Assembly (NCBI GenBank): GCA_016271365.2
Contig: CM028132.1
Coordinates: 590,619,001-590,683,000 of the forward strand
Direction of reading: 5' to 3'
DNA from: Neoceratodus forsteri
Lineage: Eukaryota > Chordata > Ceratodontiformes > Ceratodontidae
Length of the DNA: 64,000 nt
The stretch's first letter is position 1. Each line of letters opens with the position of its first letter. A program made the translations under genes and the position numbers. Of the stretch, positions 22,266 to 32,999 are shown piece by piece. Under the pieces are notes generated by a model that saw only the letters and a program-made list of their open reading frames with translations, did not search any database and had not been told where the DNA came from.

Positions 22266-23295
22266 AGTATTGGGGCCCATCCTGTTTAACATCTACACCG
22301 GAGATATTGCAGAAGGGCTAAATGGGAAGGTGTGCCTATTTGCGGATGATACGAAGATTTGCAATAGGGTGAATACACCAGGGGGTGGAAAAAAATGAGG
22401 GAGGACCTGAAAAAACTGGAGGAGTGATCAGAAAGTTAGCAATTAAGATTTAATGCAAAAAAGTGCAGAATAATGCACATAGGGCACAAAACCCACAGGC
22501 CAAGTATACATTGGGGGAGAAGACGTTGTGGTTATGAAACAGGAAAGGGATCTGAGATTATCATTTCAGAGAACCCAAAGCTGGCTAACCAGTGCAATAA
22601 AGTGGTAGGCAAGGCAACTCGAATGCTGGTGTGCATTGGGAGGGGTATAACAAGCAGAAGGAGGGAGGTGTTAATGCCCCTCTATAGGTCCATGGTGAGA
22701 TCACACCTGGAGTATGGGGTCCAGTTCTGGAGACCTCACCTACATAAGGATATAGATAGGGTGGAGAGAGTCCAGAGGAGGGTGACCAAGATGGCGCACA
22801 GCATGCAGCAGAAGCCCTATGAGGAGAGGATGGAACAGCTTGATCTGAATCCCTTGGAAATTAGGAGGGGGGGGACATGATAGAGACATTTAAATATCTG
22901 AAGGAGTTTAACAAAGCGAGGTAAGGGAGCATATTCAGGAGGAAAGAAAGTCTGAAAACTAGAGGGCACAGTTTGAAGTTGGAAGGAGGAACATTCAGAA
23001 GTAATAGGAGAGGGTATTACTTCATGGAGGGGGTGGTGACCCCCTGGAACAGACTACCAGAGGAGGTGGTGGAGGCCAAAACAGTAGGTGAATTTAAGAG
23101 ATCATGGGACAAATACATGGGATTGCAGAAGAGGGAGGGGGGATGAACAAAGTAAAAGAAAGGGAACTAGTGTCTACATTGGGGGACCAGGGGCTGGGTT
23201 CAAAGTGTGGGATCTAGGGTCACTTCTGGGGATGGGTTAAAAGGGCAGGCTGGATGGGCCAAGGGGTCTTATTCTGCTGTCAGATTTCTATGTCT
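22266..23295 (+). mobile_element. CR1-E: right half of CR1-A
   Basis: Starts in the RT with VLGPILFNIYTGDIAEGLNG, then LFADDTKICNRVNTPGG (catalytic ADD kept, 22,339), TSRRREVLMPLYRSMVR, LEYGVQFWRPHLHKDIDR and RRVTKMA (22,655-22,800). Downstream are the C-terminal TPWNRLPEEVV-like segment (about 23,040) and a CR1 3' end: GGCTGGATGGGCC, then CTGCTGTCAGATTTCTATG. The junction with Tx1-like DNA is near 23,295. It completes the motif interrupted at 13,050. Confidence 0.78.
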
Positions 23296-25335
23296 CTGTG
23301 TTTCATATTACGCCCATGCTAATTGTTTTGTTTAATTATATAATTAATTCTGATTTCCTTAGCCCAAGTATGAGTCGGGGGCTATGCTTTTTTATCTTTA
23401 AAAAAGGTGACACGGCCTACCTAGGGAACCGGAGACCCCTTAGCCTTATCAAGTCAGACACCAAAATTCTAATGAAAATTATTTGCAGGAGACTTGCACG
23501 GGTGTATCAACATCTGATAATCCCGTCACACGGCTGCTCTATCCCGATGAGGAATATCCAGAAAAACTTATTGGACATTAGGGGGGTTGTGGAAGGAGGA
23601 ATTTGAGGTGAGCTGTAGGATTATGTGGTCACATTAAATGAAGAACAAGCTTTCAATTCAGTTATACATATTTATCTTTGGAAAGTTTTAAAAACGTATG
23701 GGTTTCCTGAGACTTTTATTAATAAGGTTCGACTGCTGTGTCAGAAAAAGTTGTTTTTCCATTAGTTAATGACTGAACTGGGACTTCATATCCTCTCAAA
23801 CAAGGGGCATGTCAGGGATGTCCCTTCAGCCCATATTTGTATGTTTTTAGCCTCAGTCTGCATTTTGAGACTTCTTGAACAGCTATAGGACATTGCCCTG
23901 ATTACTCTGAGTAATGGCCACAAGACAGCTAAAACTACTGCTTTTGCTGATGAAGAAGCTTTAGTGGAGGTTACAAGAACAAAAGACCAAACAGAGGTTT
24001 CAGGTGTTAAATTTGGCTGTGGTGACTTGGCCATTAAAAACTAACACAATTGCAATATAGCTGAACAGAAAATAGAGATGGAAATCTTGGCCAATGACAA
24101 GAAAGAAAAGTGTTTAGTTAATTAAAACCTTTATTGTCCCTATTTTTGTGTACATCTCTTATGTTTATCCCCTTCCCTTAGCTTCAGGCATGACTTGACA
24201 GTATCTTTTTCCAGTTATTATGGGGGGAGTAGGTTGAACCATGTGAAATGCAGCCACACTTACAGGCCAATCAAAGAAGGAGGTTTGGGTATGATAAACC
24301 CTCTTGTGTTTTTTCTGCTGTATTTTTTAAATATAATGTAACTCCTGTGATACAGAAGAATCTCTCTCCCTTGTCACTGTTATTTTCTGAATGGTGCAGC
24401 CCTCTACTTTTTCACTGGGAGAAAGGGAAAATAAAATTTAGTAGATAACATCTCCCTCCATCTTTTGTTAAAGACAGTTTCTCTACATTCAAACAGTGGA
24501 AACTTACAGTGGCACAAACTATGTCCTTATCTAGGAAAGTTATTTTCTTTAATATCTTCCAACTATTTTTTGAGGACCCAGTGTTCTAGGGTAGTGACAA
24601 AGTCCCCACTAAGATCATCATACAAGCCACAACTATGTCACAAATTCCAGCTAAAATGTGGGACACTGTATGGTTGTGTAGTCACGAGAGACTGAATGTC
24701 CACAATAATCAGAAACATAAAACAGTAACAGAAAGATTGTGTTTTCAGCCACACTGTGTTGGGGCTTTCAAAGCAATGCATCATGCATTTTTTGAAAGTT
24801 CTTTCAATGTGAATTTCTGAGCTGTTTTAACAACAAAGTGGTAAAAAAACTTGTTTTGTTTTTTTGGATCACCCATGATACTCTGGTTCTGGAACAGCTA
24901 GATAACATTTGGAAGAAATGGAATACCAGGGCTTTGTATGTGATCTTTGCCAGCTTGAAGTGGGCTATGTGGTAAGTGAGATGCCAGTGGATAGTACAAC
25001 AAAAAGAGTTATCAGTAATGGACTTGTTTATCGAGTACAGCACTGCAGGATTTGTCTGTAATCTATCAATATGAATATTCATGTTTGGAACACTCTCAGT
25101 TTAATTCATATTGGAAGGAAATCCACAGGATGAGATAACGTAGAGCAGGCCTGCATGTGACTTTAAATATCTGAGCTAGGATGTTTATAGGACTTTTTTT
25201 TTCTGTCCCCCTCCCCACACACACACACATCATATTGCGATACTTTTGGATTTGATGTAGTGGTGTTAGGTCACTGATTGTCATAGTCTTGGTTTGCTTT
25301 ATTTCTTTGCTTCTGTTATTTTAATAAAAAATCCC
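23296..25335 (+). mobile_element. Tx1-like LINE, 3' part
   Basis: RT sequence resumes with ITPMLIVLFNYIINSDFLSP, IFKKGDTAYLGNRRPLSLIK, DTKILMKIICRRLARV (23,300-23,510), then NEEQAFNSVIHIYLWKVLKT and GFPETFINKVRLL (about 23,640-23,740). A weak YADD equivalent (AFADEEA) is near 23,941. Farther on, IWKKWNTRALYVIFASLKWA (24,909) resembles the Tx1 C terminus. The element ends near AATAAAAAATCCCC (25,322-25,335). The middle is too decayed to parse. Confidence 0.6.
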
Positions 25336-25339
25336 CATA

Positions 25340-25620
25340 CTGTTCTTCAGTAAGTGCCATGTGATCTTTTACTTCCACCTGGACAGTGACTAGAGACGGG
25401 CAGAAGGGACCTCAGTTTAACATCTGATCCCAAGGAAGTCACCTCACCAGTGCAGTACCCCCCTCATACTGCACTATAGTGTCAGTAATGGGTATTACCC
25501 CAGTTGCCTAATGTGGGGCTAGAACCCACGACCACCTGATCTTCCAGCCCCAGAGGCAAACGAGCTACTGATACTGATAAACCCAGCTGATCTTCCTGCA
25601 CCAGAGGCAAGTGAGTAACC
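25340..25620 (-). repeat. SINE with two tRNA-like heads (antisense)
   Basis: On the minus strand, TAGCTCGTTTGCCTCTGG then GTGGGTTCTAGCCCCAC (25,513-25,529) form A- and B-box regions. A related half unit, ACTCACTTGCCTCTGG with AAGATCAGCTGGGTTTATC, lies directly upstream (25,568-25,620), giving a dimeric head. The body contains AAACTGAGGTCCCTTCTGCC and AAAAGATCACATGGCAC, a style seen in widespread vertebrate SINE bodies. It abuts the Tx1-like tail. Confidence 0.6.
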
Positions 25621-26109
25621 ACAGTGTGACTTGCAAACATTTCTATTTTGACTTCCTTTGTGAGTACACCTTCTCAAGCTTTTTGTACAGGTGTCCACGT
25701 GTTGTGCTGCACCCAGACTTTTACCAGAGCACATTGACCATTTGAGTCTTTGCTACCTTGAGTGTCGTCATGCTGCTTGTTGTGGAATTTTGTACTGCCA
25801 CCAGCTGAGCACAGAGACATTAGAGACAAAAAATACCCGACAATGAAGTGGTAAATTTTAACATTATTTTTTGTAATAATGATTATTTCATTACAAATAC
25901 ATCTTAAATATATTGTATTAAAGGAAAACAAAACAAGATGCATTTTTGTTGAAATTTATCTAAGTACTTCATAAAACTCTGGAGCAAGTAGGAAGTTGAG
26001 AATGCACTTTTCCATGCCATTTTCAACCTCAGTTAAAGTTTGTTAACAAATATGCTAATATGAAAAGTCAACCAAAGAAGGATGAATGCATTGAATAGTA
26101 AATATTTAC
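25621..26109. other. Probable intron sequence next to the exon candidate
   Basis: A/T-rich, no element recognised. It lies downstream (minus strand) of the donor at 26,109. Confidence 0.35.
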
Positions 26110-26365
26110 CCTTGCTGTCTTCAGTGGCTCCACTGGAGGAGGCTGACTGATCCAGGGCTCCGGATCAGTACTGGGTATGATACGCCTTGCAGGTAGCTTC
26201 TTGGGAATGGTTGTGGATTTCTGGGCAACAGATTCTCGGTGGACAGGGATTTCTGGTACCAAAAAATGAAGAGTCTTCTGCCCTTGGTGTCCGAGCATAG
26301 TCCCGTATGCTTTTTCTAGGCTCAAGCTTTACTGGCGTGCTTGTTGCCAATGCTTCTATTTCAGT
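26110..26365 (-). pseudogene. Candidate internal host-gene exon with a one-base frame break
   Basis: On the minus strand TTTCTATGCTATTAAACAG precedes the segment and GCAAGG|GTAAAT follows it, so both splice sites are good. The upstream half reads EIEALATSTPVKLEPRKSI, then RDYARTPRAED; the downstream half, in another frame, reads VPEIPVHRESVAQKS, then IPKKLPARRIIP and DPEPWISQPPPVEPLKTAR. The frames meet near an A6 run on the plus strand (26,261-26,266). The segment is 256 bp; one base fewer gives 85 codons, phase 0 at both ends. This points to an indel or base-calling error in an exon, or a pseudogene. The proline- and arginine-rich protein is not recognised. Confidence 0.5.
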
Positions 26366-26820
26366 CTGTTTAATAGCATAGAAACAAAATATTAGCATGT
26401 TTTGTTTTGAGGCTCAATATTTGGAATAAACGCTATTTAGATTCATGCAGACTGATCAGGAAAAATTGGCTCCAGTCAGACCGTTTTTATAACCACTGTT
26501 TTAAGATCAGTCTGTAAAAATACAGGACCGGTTTGTCAGCTGAACTGCTCTGGAATGGCAACAGTTTACTGTGACACATACTTCAAGAGCCAGTCTTTCT
26601 TGCACATAATTCACTTTAGTGTAGATTTACTGCTATTCTAGCACCACGCTGTCATGGATCTCCACTTTGCTGAAGTTTGAGAGTGAACTGAGATGAAAAG
26701 TAGTGGAACTGAGATTCAAACTCCAATCTCCTGGTTTACAGTCCTGCACACTAACATTTAGTCTATGATTGCTTCTGTTTAGCAAGCTTATGATTAGAGA
26801 TAACATCTCAGACACAAACT
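26366..26820. other. Unassigned, probable intron
   Basis: No repeat terminus, open frame or RNA feature stands out between the exon candidate and the minisatellite. Confidence 0.35.
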
Positions 26821-27284
26821 GATCCTGGATCAATTGGGCTGGTAAATTGATCCAGGACCAGTTGGCCAGTAAACAGATCCAGGACCAGCTGGCTGGTAAA
26901 CTGATCCCAGACCGGTTAGACTGGTAAACTGATCCCACACCAGTTGGCTGGTAAACTGATCCAGGACCAGTTGGGCTGATCAACTGATCCCAGATAAGTT
27001 TAGCTGGTAAATTGATCCTGTATCACTTGGCCTGGTAAACTGATCCCAGACCAGTTGTCTGGTAAATTGATCCTGTGTCATTTGGGCTGGTAAACTGATC
27101 CTCAACCAGCTGGGCTGATAAACTGATCCTGGACAAGCTGGGCTGGTAAACTGATCCTGGACAAGTTGGGCTGGTAACTTAATACCAGACCAGTTGGCTG
27201 GTAAACTGGTACTGGATCAGTTGGCTGGAAAACTAATCCTGAACCTGTTGGGCTGGTAAACTGACCCTGAACTTGTTGGACTGG
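26821..27284 (+). repeat. 28-bp minisatellite, about 17 units
   Basis: A 27-28-bp unit of the form GATCC-NNGACCAGTTGG-CTGGTAAACT is repeated about 17 times with 70-90% identity between units. Nearly every unit keeps GATCC and CTGGTAAACT. Open frames across it (SLPAQ-type repeats) are translation artefacts of the tandem array. Confidence 0.85.
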
Positions 27285-28444
27285 CACTGCACAGTGCCAT
27301 TATACATGTGCAGAACTGCTATGTGCCACTCACTTGTATCATTTGTATTGAAAGCTATACAAGTAAGCAGATGGAGAGGCTCTGTGCACGCAAAATGGCA
27401 CTGCGCAGCAATATACATGATTGTATTCCAGCAGAGATTACACAATTCAATATTACAGCAAGCAGGTTTTAACAAATAATGTTATTGGCTTAAAGGTAAT
27501 GGGGAAACAGGTTTTTACACCTCTAGATGCCCTCCTGTTGTCCTTTTAGTGTCTATCCAATATTGTGATATGTTTTGACCCTTTTCGTTAAAAACTGTAA
27601 AAGTCATTTCCTATATTCTTTAAAAGCCTAACCAGTGTTTTTGCCTTTAGGGAGTGTTTTTAAAATTCCTTGTTTTCCTTAAAGTGTGTTGATGTAATGC
27701 CTAAAGCTAATAATAATTTTCAAAAGTAGTCTGTTATTAACTTTTATATCTGAGGTACTTCTTTTCCCTTTGAGTACTTAGACATTTTTTTTACCTGACG
27801 CTAGTAAGTGTAATGTGTTGAACAGCACTCTGCCTGGCAGCTGACATATCTAGCTCTGTTCCTCCCATTACTTCAACAGCATTGTGACTGCACATCCTCT
27901 GGGCCCCAGGGCATTGAGCACAGTAATTAAAAAAATAAAGAAATTTCTGAAAAGTGTATAACAGATAACAATTTTTTTAAATAATTGACTTGGAAGGCAC
28001 ACTGAGCATTGAAAGAAAAATCTGCTCATTTCCAAGTGCTGCCTAAGGTGAGGGAGGATCATAATAAAACTCGTACAGGTATAGTAAAAACCAAACAGGC
28101 ATCAAACATGATGACAGTATAAATAAATACTACAATATAGGGTACAAACATAGGGCACTGTACATGAATGCACTTGCATGCAGCAAGAATTAAAGGGGAG
28201 CAAACTACAGTCAAAATTGACAAAAATATGTTGTGCACAGTGTTTTGGTTTGTGGGTGTAGTCCTAGTGTGTCCTTTTCTTTGTCTGCTGTTTGGAGTTT
28301 TTTCTTAATTTGCCTACTAGTTTTATGGCCCCTAGGGATCCCCATGTTTGAATTCTGTATTGCTCTTCTTTTTCCTACAATGCTCCCTTTTCCCATGTGA
28401 CAGTGATGCATCTATGACAATACATTCAGCAAGTGCTGATTTAG
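27285..28444. other. Unassigned sequence
   Basis: 1.16 kb with no recognisable coding region, RNA gene or repeat boundary. It is A/T-rich and intron-like. Confidence 0.35.
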
Positions 28445-28677
28445 TGTCAAAAGTACACAAAACGGATGGTGTACTTGCACATACTTTATTTCATTTCCTT
28501 GTTAAAAAAGTGGATATGGACACAAAAACAGGATCACATAACAGCAGAAAGGACCCACCGGAGTCCCTAACATTTTACATCTGCCTTTTCTGATGCTTTG
28601 TGTCTACATCCACCTTTTTAACAAGGAAATGCAACAAAGTATTTGCAAGTACACCATCCGTTTTGTGTACTTTTCAC
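28445..28677. repeat. 233-bp foldback (hairpin) element
   Basis: The left arm 28,445-28,526 and the right arm 28,597-28,677 are inverted copies of about 82 bp with roughly 90% identity, around a 70-bp loop. Arms begin with AAAAGTACACAAAACGG. Within each arm AGTACAC and GTGTACT form a smaller dyad. This is the shape of a nonautonomous MITE. No convincing target duplication was found. Confidence 0.75.
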
Positions 28678-28689
28678 AGACTGACCGAC

Positions 28690-29010
28690 TGAACCCTTTT
28701 CTCTGCTACTGCAGTTTTGCATTGTCAAAGCAGCAGCCCCTGATTCCCCTGTGAAGACAGGATAGGTAGGCCTGAGGGGGAAGGAAACTGTGGAGTAGGG
28801 CTTTCTTAAGCCAGACTGGTACAGACTGGGGGAAGGAGGAGACATCCTGGAAAGAAGAAAGTTGACATAGCATCAGTTGTTTTTCTTGAACTTTAGTCAG
28901 TGCTGAGGGGAAAAGATACGGGTGATAGTTTTCAGGAGAAGCAGGATTTCCACCTTTGTGTAGGGGAAGGACCTTAGTTCTTTTTCAGGTACTGGAGAAT
29001 TGACTGGTGA
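28690..29010 (-). mobile_element. RT fragment of the LINE family seen at 45-48 kb
   Basis: The minus strand reads KVLPLHKGGNPASPENYHPY, then KVQEKQLMLCQLSSF. This aligns with the RT start of the 44.96-48.3 kb LINE (IIPLPKGGYPSLPGNYHPIS, then KLQEHFVLSQLSSF). It is heavily decayed. A CR1 tail (29,013-29,690) separates it from 29,691-30,080, which looks like more of the same element. Confidence 0.6.
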
Positions 29011-29012
29011 GA

Positions 29013-29690
29013 AAAAGCAGACACATAGAAAATCATGGCAGATAAAGGCCTTGCTGCCCATCCAGTCTGCCCAAGCCTGTCCAATTTGGGGACTGTGCCT
29101 TGTCTGTCCTGAATACCTCCCCCTCCCAATCTTCCCCCTTATGCACTATTCCCTTGTGCCTGTCCCATCCCTTTTTGTCTCTACCACTGTTTCAACCCTG
29201 ATGACCTTCTCCTGAAGTTTGTTCCAGCCTGTCACCATTATTTAAAACAAAAGTACTTCTCAACATCCTTCTTGAATCTCCCTCCTGCCAGTTTCAGGGA
29301 GCAGCCCCTGGTACCCGCGTTGCCACTCATTGTGAACAGATTGCTGCTGTTCACCTTATTTATTCCACAAAGGTACCTGAATGTCTAAATCATGTCGCTC
29401 CTCTTTCTCGTCATGTTTAAATCCTCCAAGCATTTCTAATAGGTCCTACCCTAATGCCCTTGTACCATTTTATTGGCTTATTTCTGCACTGTCTCTAACC
29501 TGTCACTGTCCTTCCTTAAGTATGGGCTCCAAAATTACACACACTACTCCAGGTGAGCGTGAACCAGGGGCTGCATTTCCTGTCTTTCTGCTAGGGATCC
29601 CTTTTTCCTATGCACCCCAGCATCTGATTTGCCTTGCCCAAATCCTGCTACATTGTGCCATTACCTTCACGTTTATGCAAATGAGAAATT
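29013..29690 (-). mobile_element. CR1 3' end (antisense), about 680 bp
   Basis: The minus strand ends in TGGGCAGACTGGATGGGCAG, CTTTATCTGCCATGATTTTC and a TATGTG tail at about 29,013. Farther in, sense reading gives RSDMI with a following TF/LDIQVPLW-type stretch (near 29,390), the CR1 ORF2 C terminus. It is inserted into the older antisense LINE that flanks it. Confidence 0.7.
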
Positions 29691-30084
29691 AAGGTGAACA
29701 GAGACAAAGTAAGCAGTGGCGGATGCACAGCAGTAATGGAGTTTGGGGTCAAGCACATCTAGGCTATTGCATTTGATGAGGTTAAGGGACTGGAGAGCAG
29801 AGAGGGTGTCAGCAGGTGAGACTCGAACGAAAAAGAAATGAAAAGGAGAGGGGAGAAGGTAGGAGCAAGGAGAGAGCACAGGTAGTGAAGTAGTCATTAA
29901 AGGATGTAATAACTTCAAGGGAGTCAGAGATGGTGGAACTGCTTAGTAATAGGATGGGATGGACAGAGTGGGTGATGTGATCAAATGAGTGAATGACCTA
30001 CTGGACTTAGAGAGGCTGTTAATGTTTCTTAATAGGTTGGAAGCAAAATACTCAGACTTACAATAGCTAGCCTAGTAGCTTTGG
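29691..30084 (-). mobile_element. Probable continuation of the antisense CR1-group LINE
   Basis: Minus-strand sequence near 29,720-29,900 reads PFHFFFVRVSPADTLSALQS and SLDVLDPKLHYCC, low-quality but like the linker between endonuclease and RT in CR1-group LINEs. It is assigned mainly because RT from the same strand lies just beyond the CR1 insertion. Confidence 0.3.
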
Positions 30085-30426
30085 TGCAAGCATTCCTAAG
30101 TAGTTTACACCTCCAGCAGTCCTCAAGGGAGCCAGAAGTCTTATGGAGGCATCAGCATTACACGATTTAAGGTAGGTTACAAGCTTGGCAGATACCCAGG
30201 GGAGGTAAGAGAATCTAGCCCTGGTTCTCATAGGTGGGGCATGCTTCTCCTAAGACCTAAATGTACAAGCATTCCTAAGCAGTTTACATCTCCAGCAGTC
30301 CTCAAGGGAGCCAGAAGTCTTATGGAGGCACCAAACATAGCCACAAAATTTAAGGTAGGCTACAAGCTTGGCAGATACCCAGAGGAGGTAAGAGAATCTA
30401 GCCCTGGTTCTCATAGGTGGGGCATG
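30085..30426 (+). repeat. Tandem duplication, two units of about 160 bp
   Basis: Unit 1 (30,085-30,243) and unit 2 (30,265-30,426) share long exact runs, e.g. AAGGGAGCCAGAAGTCTTAT and GAATCTAGCCCTGGTTCTCA, with about 90% identity overall. The period is 180 bp. The underlying DNA may be part of the decayed antisense LINE. Confidence 0.8.
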
Positions 30427-30815
30427 ACTCTCCCAAATGGAAACTACTTTGGACTGAACAAACCCAAGACACCATTAACATCTGAGATGGATGTGATTCA
30501 TGACCAATCAGTACTGAGGAGACCGGAATGAAGGGTGGACAAGTCAGGTGACCTGAAGGGCTGGATTCAGATAAACTTACAGAGGACTTGGAGTCTATAG
30601 ATATTCTGTACACAGTAGATCATCTATTGATCTCTGAGAATGTCAGGGAAGATGTCAGCTTCCACAAATAGTGGAAGTTGGAGGAGAGAACCAATTCAGT
30701 AAAGGACTGGTTGGTGGAGGAAGGGTTGAGCTGAGCTGGTTCAGAGATTAACTGAGTGAAGTGAAGGGCCTGAATGTTATATACTTTTTAATGTAATTAA
30801 CAGCAGTATTTTTGA
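30427..30815. other. Unassigned sequence
   Basis: Nothing recognised. It may be the 5' remainder of the antisense LINE, but no motif proves it. Confidence 0.3.
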
Positions 30816-30936
30816 AATAACATTCAGTTGCTTGGAGTATACGAAATAATAACCGGCTTCTGTGGATTCGCCTTGGCGTTTAATCATCCACATAAGCCGG
30901 TTATTACGAGTATACTCCAAGCAACTGAATGTTATT
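30816..30936. repeat. 121-bp near-perfect foldback
   Basis: Left arm 30,816-30,866 and right arm 30,886-30,936 are inverted copies (AATAACATTCAGTTGCTTGG on the left, matched on the right) with only a few mismatches. The loop itself carries CGCCTTGGCG, a second dyad. Arms also contain AACCGGCTT/AAGCCGGTT. It could extrude as a cruciform or fold as RNA. Confidence 0.85.
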
Positions 30937-31061
30937 CCGATTATACGACTTGGAGTTACATACATTTTTAGTAAAATAGCAGGAGAAACATATTTTGGGT
31001 CTACAGTCTGAAAGCGGAGTGGTGTGCTTTCAGTCACAGCAGCAGCACTGAGGCGATAAAA

Positions 31062-31081
31062 AACTCGTTTGCAAACGAGTT
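31062..31081. repeat. Perfect 20-bp palindrome
   Basis: AACTCGTTTGCAAACGAGTT equals its own reverse complement. ACTCG/CGAGT half motifs recur nearby (e.g. GACGAGTAAAAG at about 31,099). It resembles a dimer-binding site, but no protein is known for it. Confidence 0.9.
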
Positions 31082-31205
31082 ACAGATTTTTGACAAAAGA
31101 CGAGTAAAAGATAGCTTTTTATACTCATGGCAGCATAGAACAGTACAAATTTATTGATAGCCTGAAATGAGCGGTGTAAAGTTATGTAGTTTGTATTTGA
31201 AAATA

Positions 31206-31268
31206 GAAGCGGGATTCAGGCATGTGTATTGAGGGATGTGTTAATGAGCATGCCTGGAATCTCGCTTC
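31206..31268. repeat. 63-bp hairpin, pre-miRNA sized
   Basis: GAAGCGGGATTCAGGCATG (31,206-31,224) pairs with CATGCCTGGAATCTCGCTTC (31,249-31,268), with one bulge and one mismatch, around a 24-base loop. Size and pairing would suit a small-RNA precursor or the core of a MITE. No expression evidence can be read here. Confidence 0.7.
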
Positions 31269-32431
31269 AGTTTTTGGATAAAAACTATTTAACTTTACAG
31301 CATTTGGTTTAGGCTATGAGTAAATCTGTGGTATTCTATGGTGTGATGTGTATGAAAAAGGAATTTTTTTCTTGTATTTTAGCAAAAATATGTTAGTTGT
31401 TTACGAATTAGTTTTCCGTTGGCTCCGCACTGCTGGGGTGGGTGAACATGAAGCAATGAGGTTTGCGATGCTCGATGTAGAATGTGTAATTCATATCAGG
31501 GAAAAAAGAAAACATTTTAAAATACAGTTAAGAAGCTATTTTATTTTAAAATACAAATTAATAGTTAATAGACCTTTAGTTGTTATGAATCGTGATAGTG
31601 TGCTCAGTGTGGGCTTTGCATGTCTCTCATTAAACTACTGAAGGCATGCTTACAGTTCATTAAATGACTGTGGGTGGCATTTAAGTGAATAAACAACTCT
31701 GGGGGCTTTGGTTTGGAGTTTGTGAGAGAATAATTGACAGCTGTTCTCTTTTCTGATTGGCTGAGAAGAGATACCTGTCGGATAATTTCCATTAACTAAC
31801 AATTACACATATGGTTATCTTCTGACACTGTGTGCATGTAAGTTTTCTCTTTCTAAAGAAACAATAAATAATGGTTTGTTAAATTCCTTTAGAAACAGCC
31901 CACACTCAAAAAGCAGCATGTATCAAAATATATCCTTCCAGTAATACAGCTGGCACCAAAGCCACGTCAGCACCATTGTGATCATACTGATCTATGAGGG
32001 ATGCTACGACACCGTATAGTTTGGTGGAATGCAGAGTGTAGTGATGCTATTTCTTAAAGTTCTGGTTAGGAAATCGGGGGCAATCAGCTGAACAGGATAT
32101 GCAAATTAAAGTCTCGCTTTCATAAAAAATTGGAAAAAGACCAATACAGTTCAGCTGACATTTTATAGATCAGTACACCAGAAACAGGGGCAGCACAGAG
32201 GTAAAGGTGCTCACGACAATTGCAATTGCACTAAACAGAAAAAACTGAGCATTCACCCCCCAGAACTAAAGAAATAATGATGCTGTTATGGTTTATGTGC
32301 AAAAATGTGCTCAGTATATTATAGGTGCCAGAGACGACTACAAAATGCACAATTTACAGTCCTCACACATTTCGAATTTTAAAAAAGCAATCCTTTTGTA
32401 TAGATTGTATGCATTTTTGTCTCATGGTTCT
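31269..32431. other. Mostly unassigned; one weaker hairpin
   Basis: An imperfect dyad of about 22 bp per arm lies at 31,736-31,782 (GACAGCTGTTCTCTT against AAGAGATACCTGTC) around a GATTGG CCAAT-type box. No coding region is supported; the A/T-rich open frame at 31,348-31,641 lacks homology I recognise. Confidence 0.4.
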
Positions 32432-32682
32432 CCATTATTAGGTTAATGTGCACACATCTTGGATCCTTGTCCCCCTGAGTTTATATGCTCCTGCTTCTAA
32501 TCCTTTGCTGAAGTCACAAGTCTCCTCTCTTTGTGACATCGCAGTTTGTGGCTGTAGAAAGTATTCTGATGGTACAAGACAAGGACTGCGAATTTAGCAA
32601 AGGATTAAACAGCAGAAGCAGATCAACTGCAGGGGACAAGGATCTTCACATTTTCATGTAAACTAACCTATTAATAAATAGA
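32432..32682. repeat. 250-bp imperfect foldback
   Basis: The left arm (32,432-32,525) and right arm (32,572-32,682) are inverted copies. The clearest pairing is GGATCCTTGTCCCC with GGGGACAAGGATC, then CTGCTTCTAATCCTTTGCT with AGCAAAGGATTAAACAGCAG. Identity is about 75-80%, so it is older than the 30.8-kb foldback. Weaker similarity continues outward to about 32,400 and 32,715. Confidence 0.7.
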
Positions 32683-32999
32683 AATAGAGAAAATGTATCA
32701 GATACAAGCAGAATTGTACCTAAATATTTTTTCAATTTCCTAAAAGCGATGAAGGCATACACTTTAAGAAAAACAGTAGTAAGGCTCCTTACAATTTGCA
32801 TGAGGTGTGCTGTTCCACCAAACACAATTGGATAATGTAATATCTACAGTTGCTCACCTATGGATATACTTGGCTAAAGATTGTGTGCATCTGCTGTTAG
32901 AGTGCAGGGATTGGTTATCCTAAGGAAACTGGAAGAGCACTAAAATAGTTCTGGATATGCCTCCCCCTTTCTTTCATTCATAGAAATAGCACATCATTC

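Noticed and set aside
26633..27287. Repetitive minus-strand frames with SLPAQ motifs
   Set aside because: Translation of the 28-bp minisatellite.
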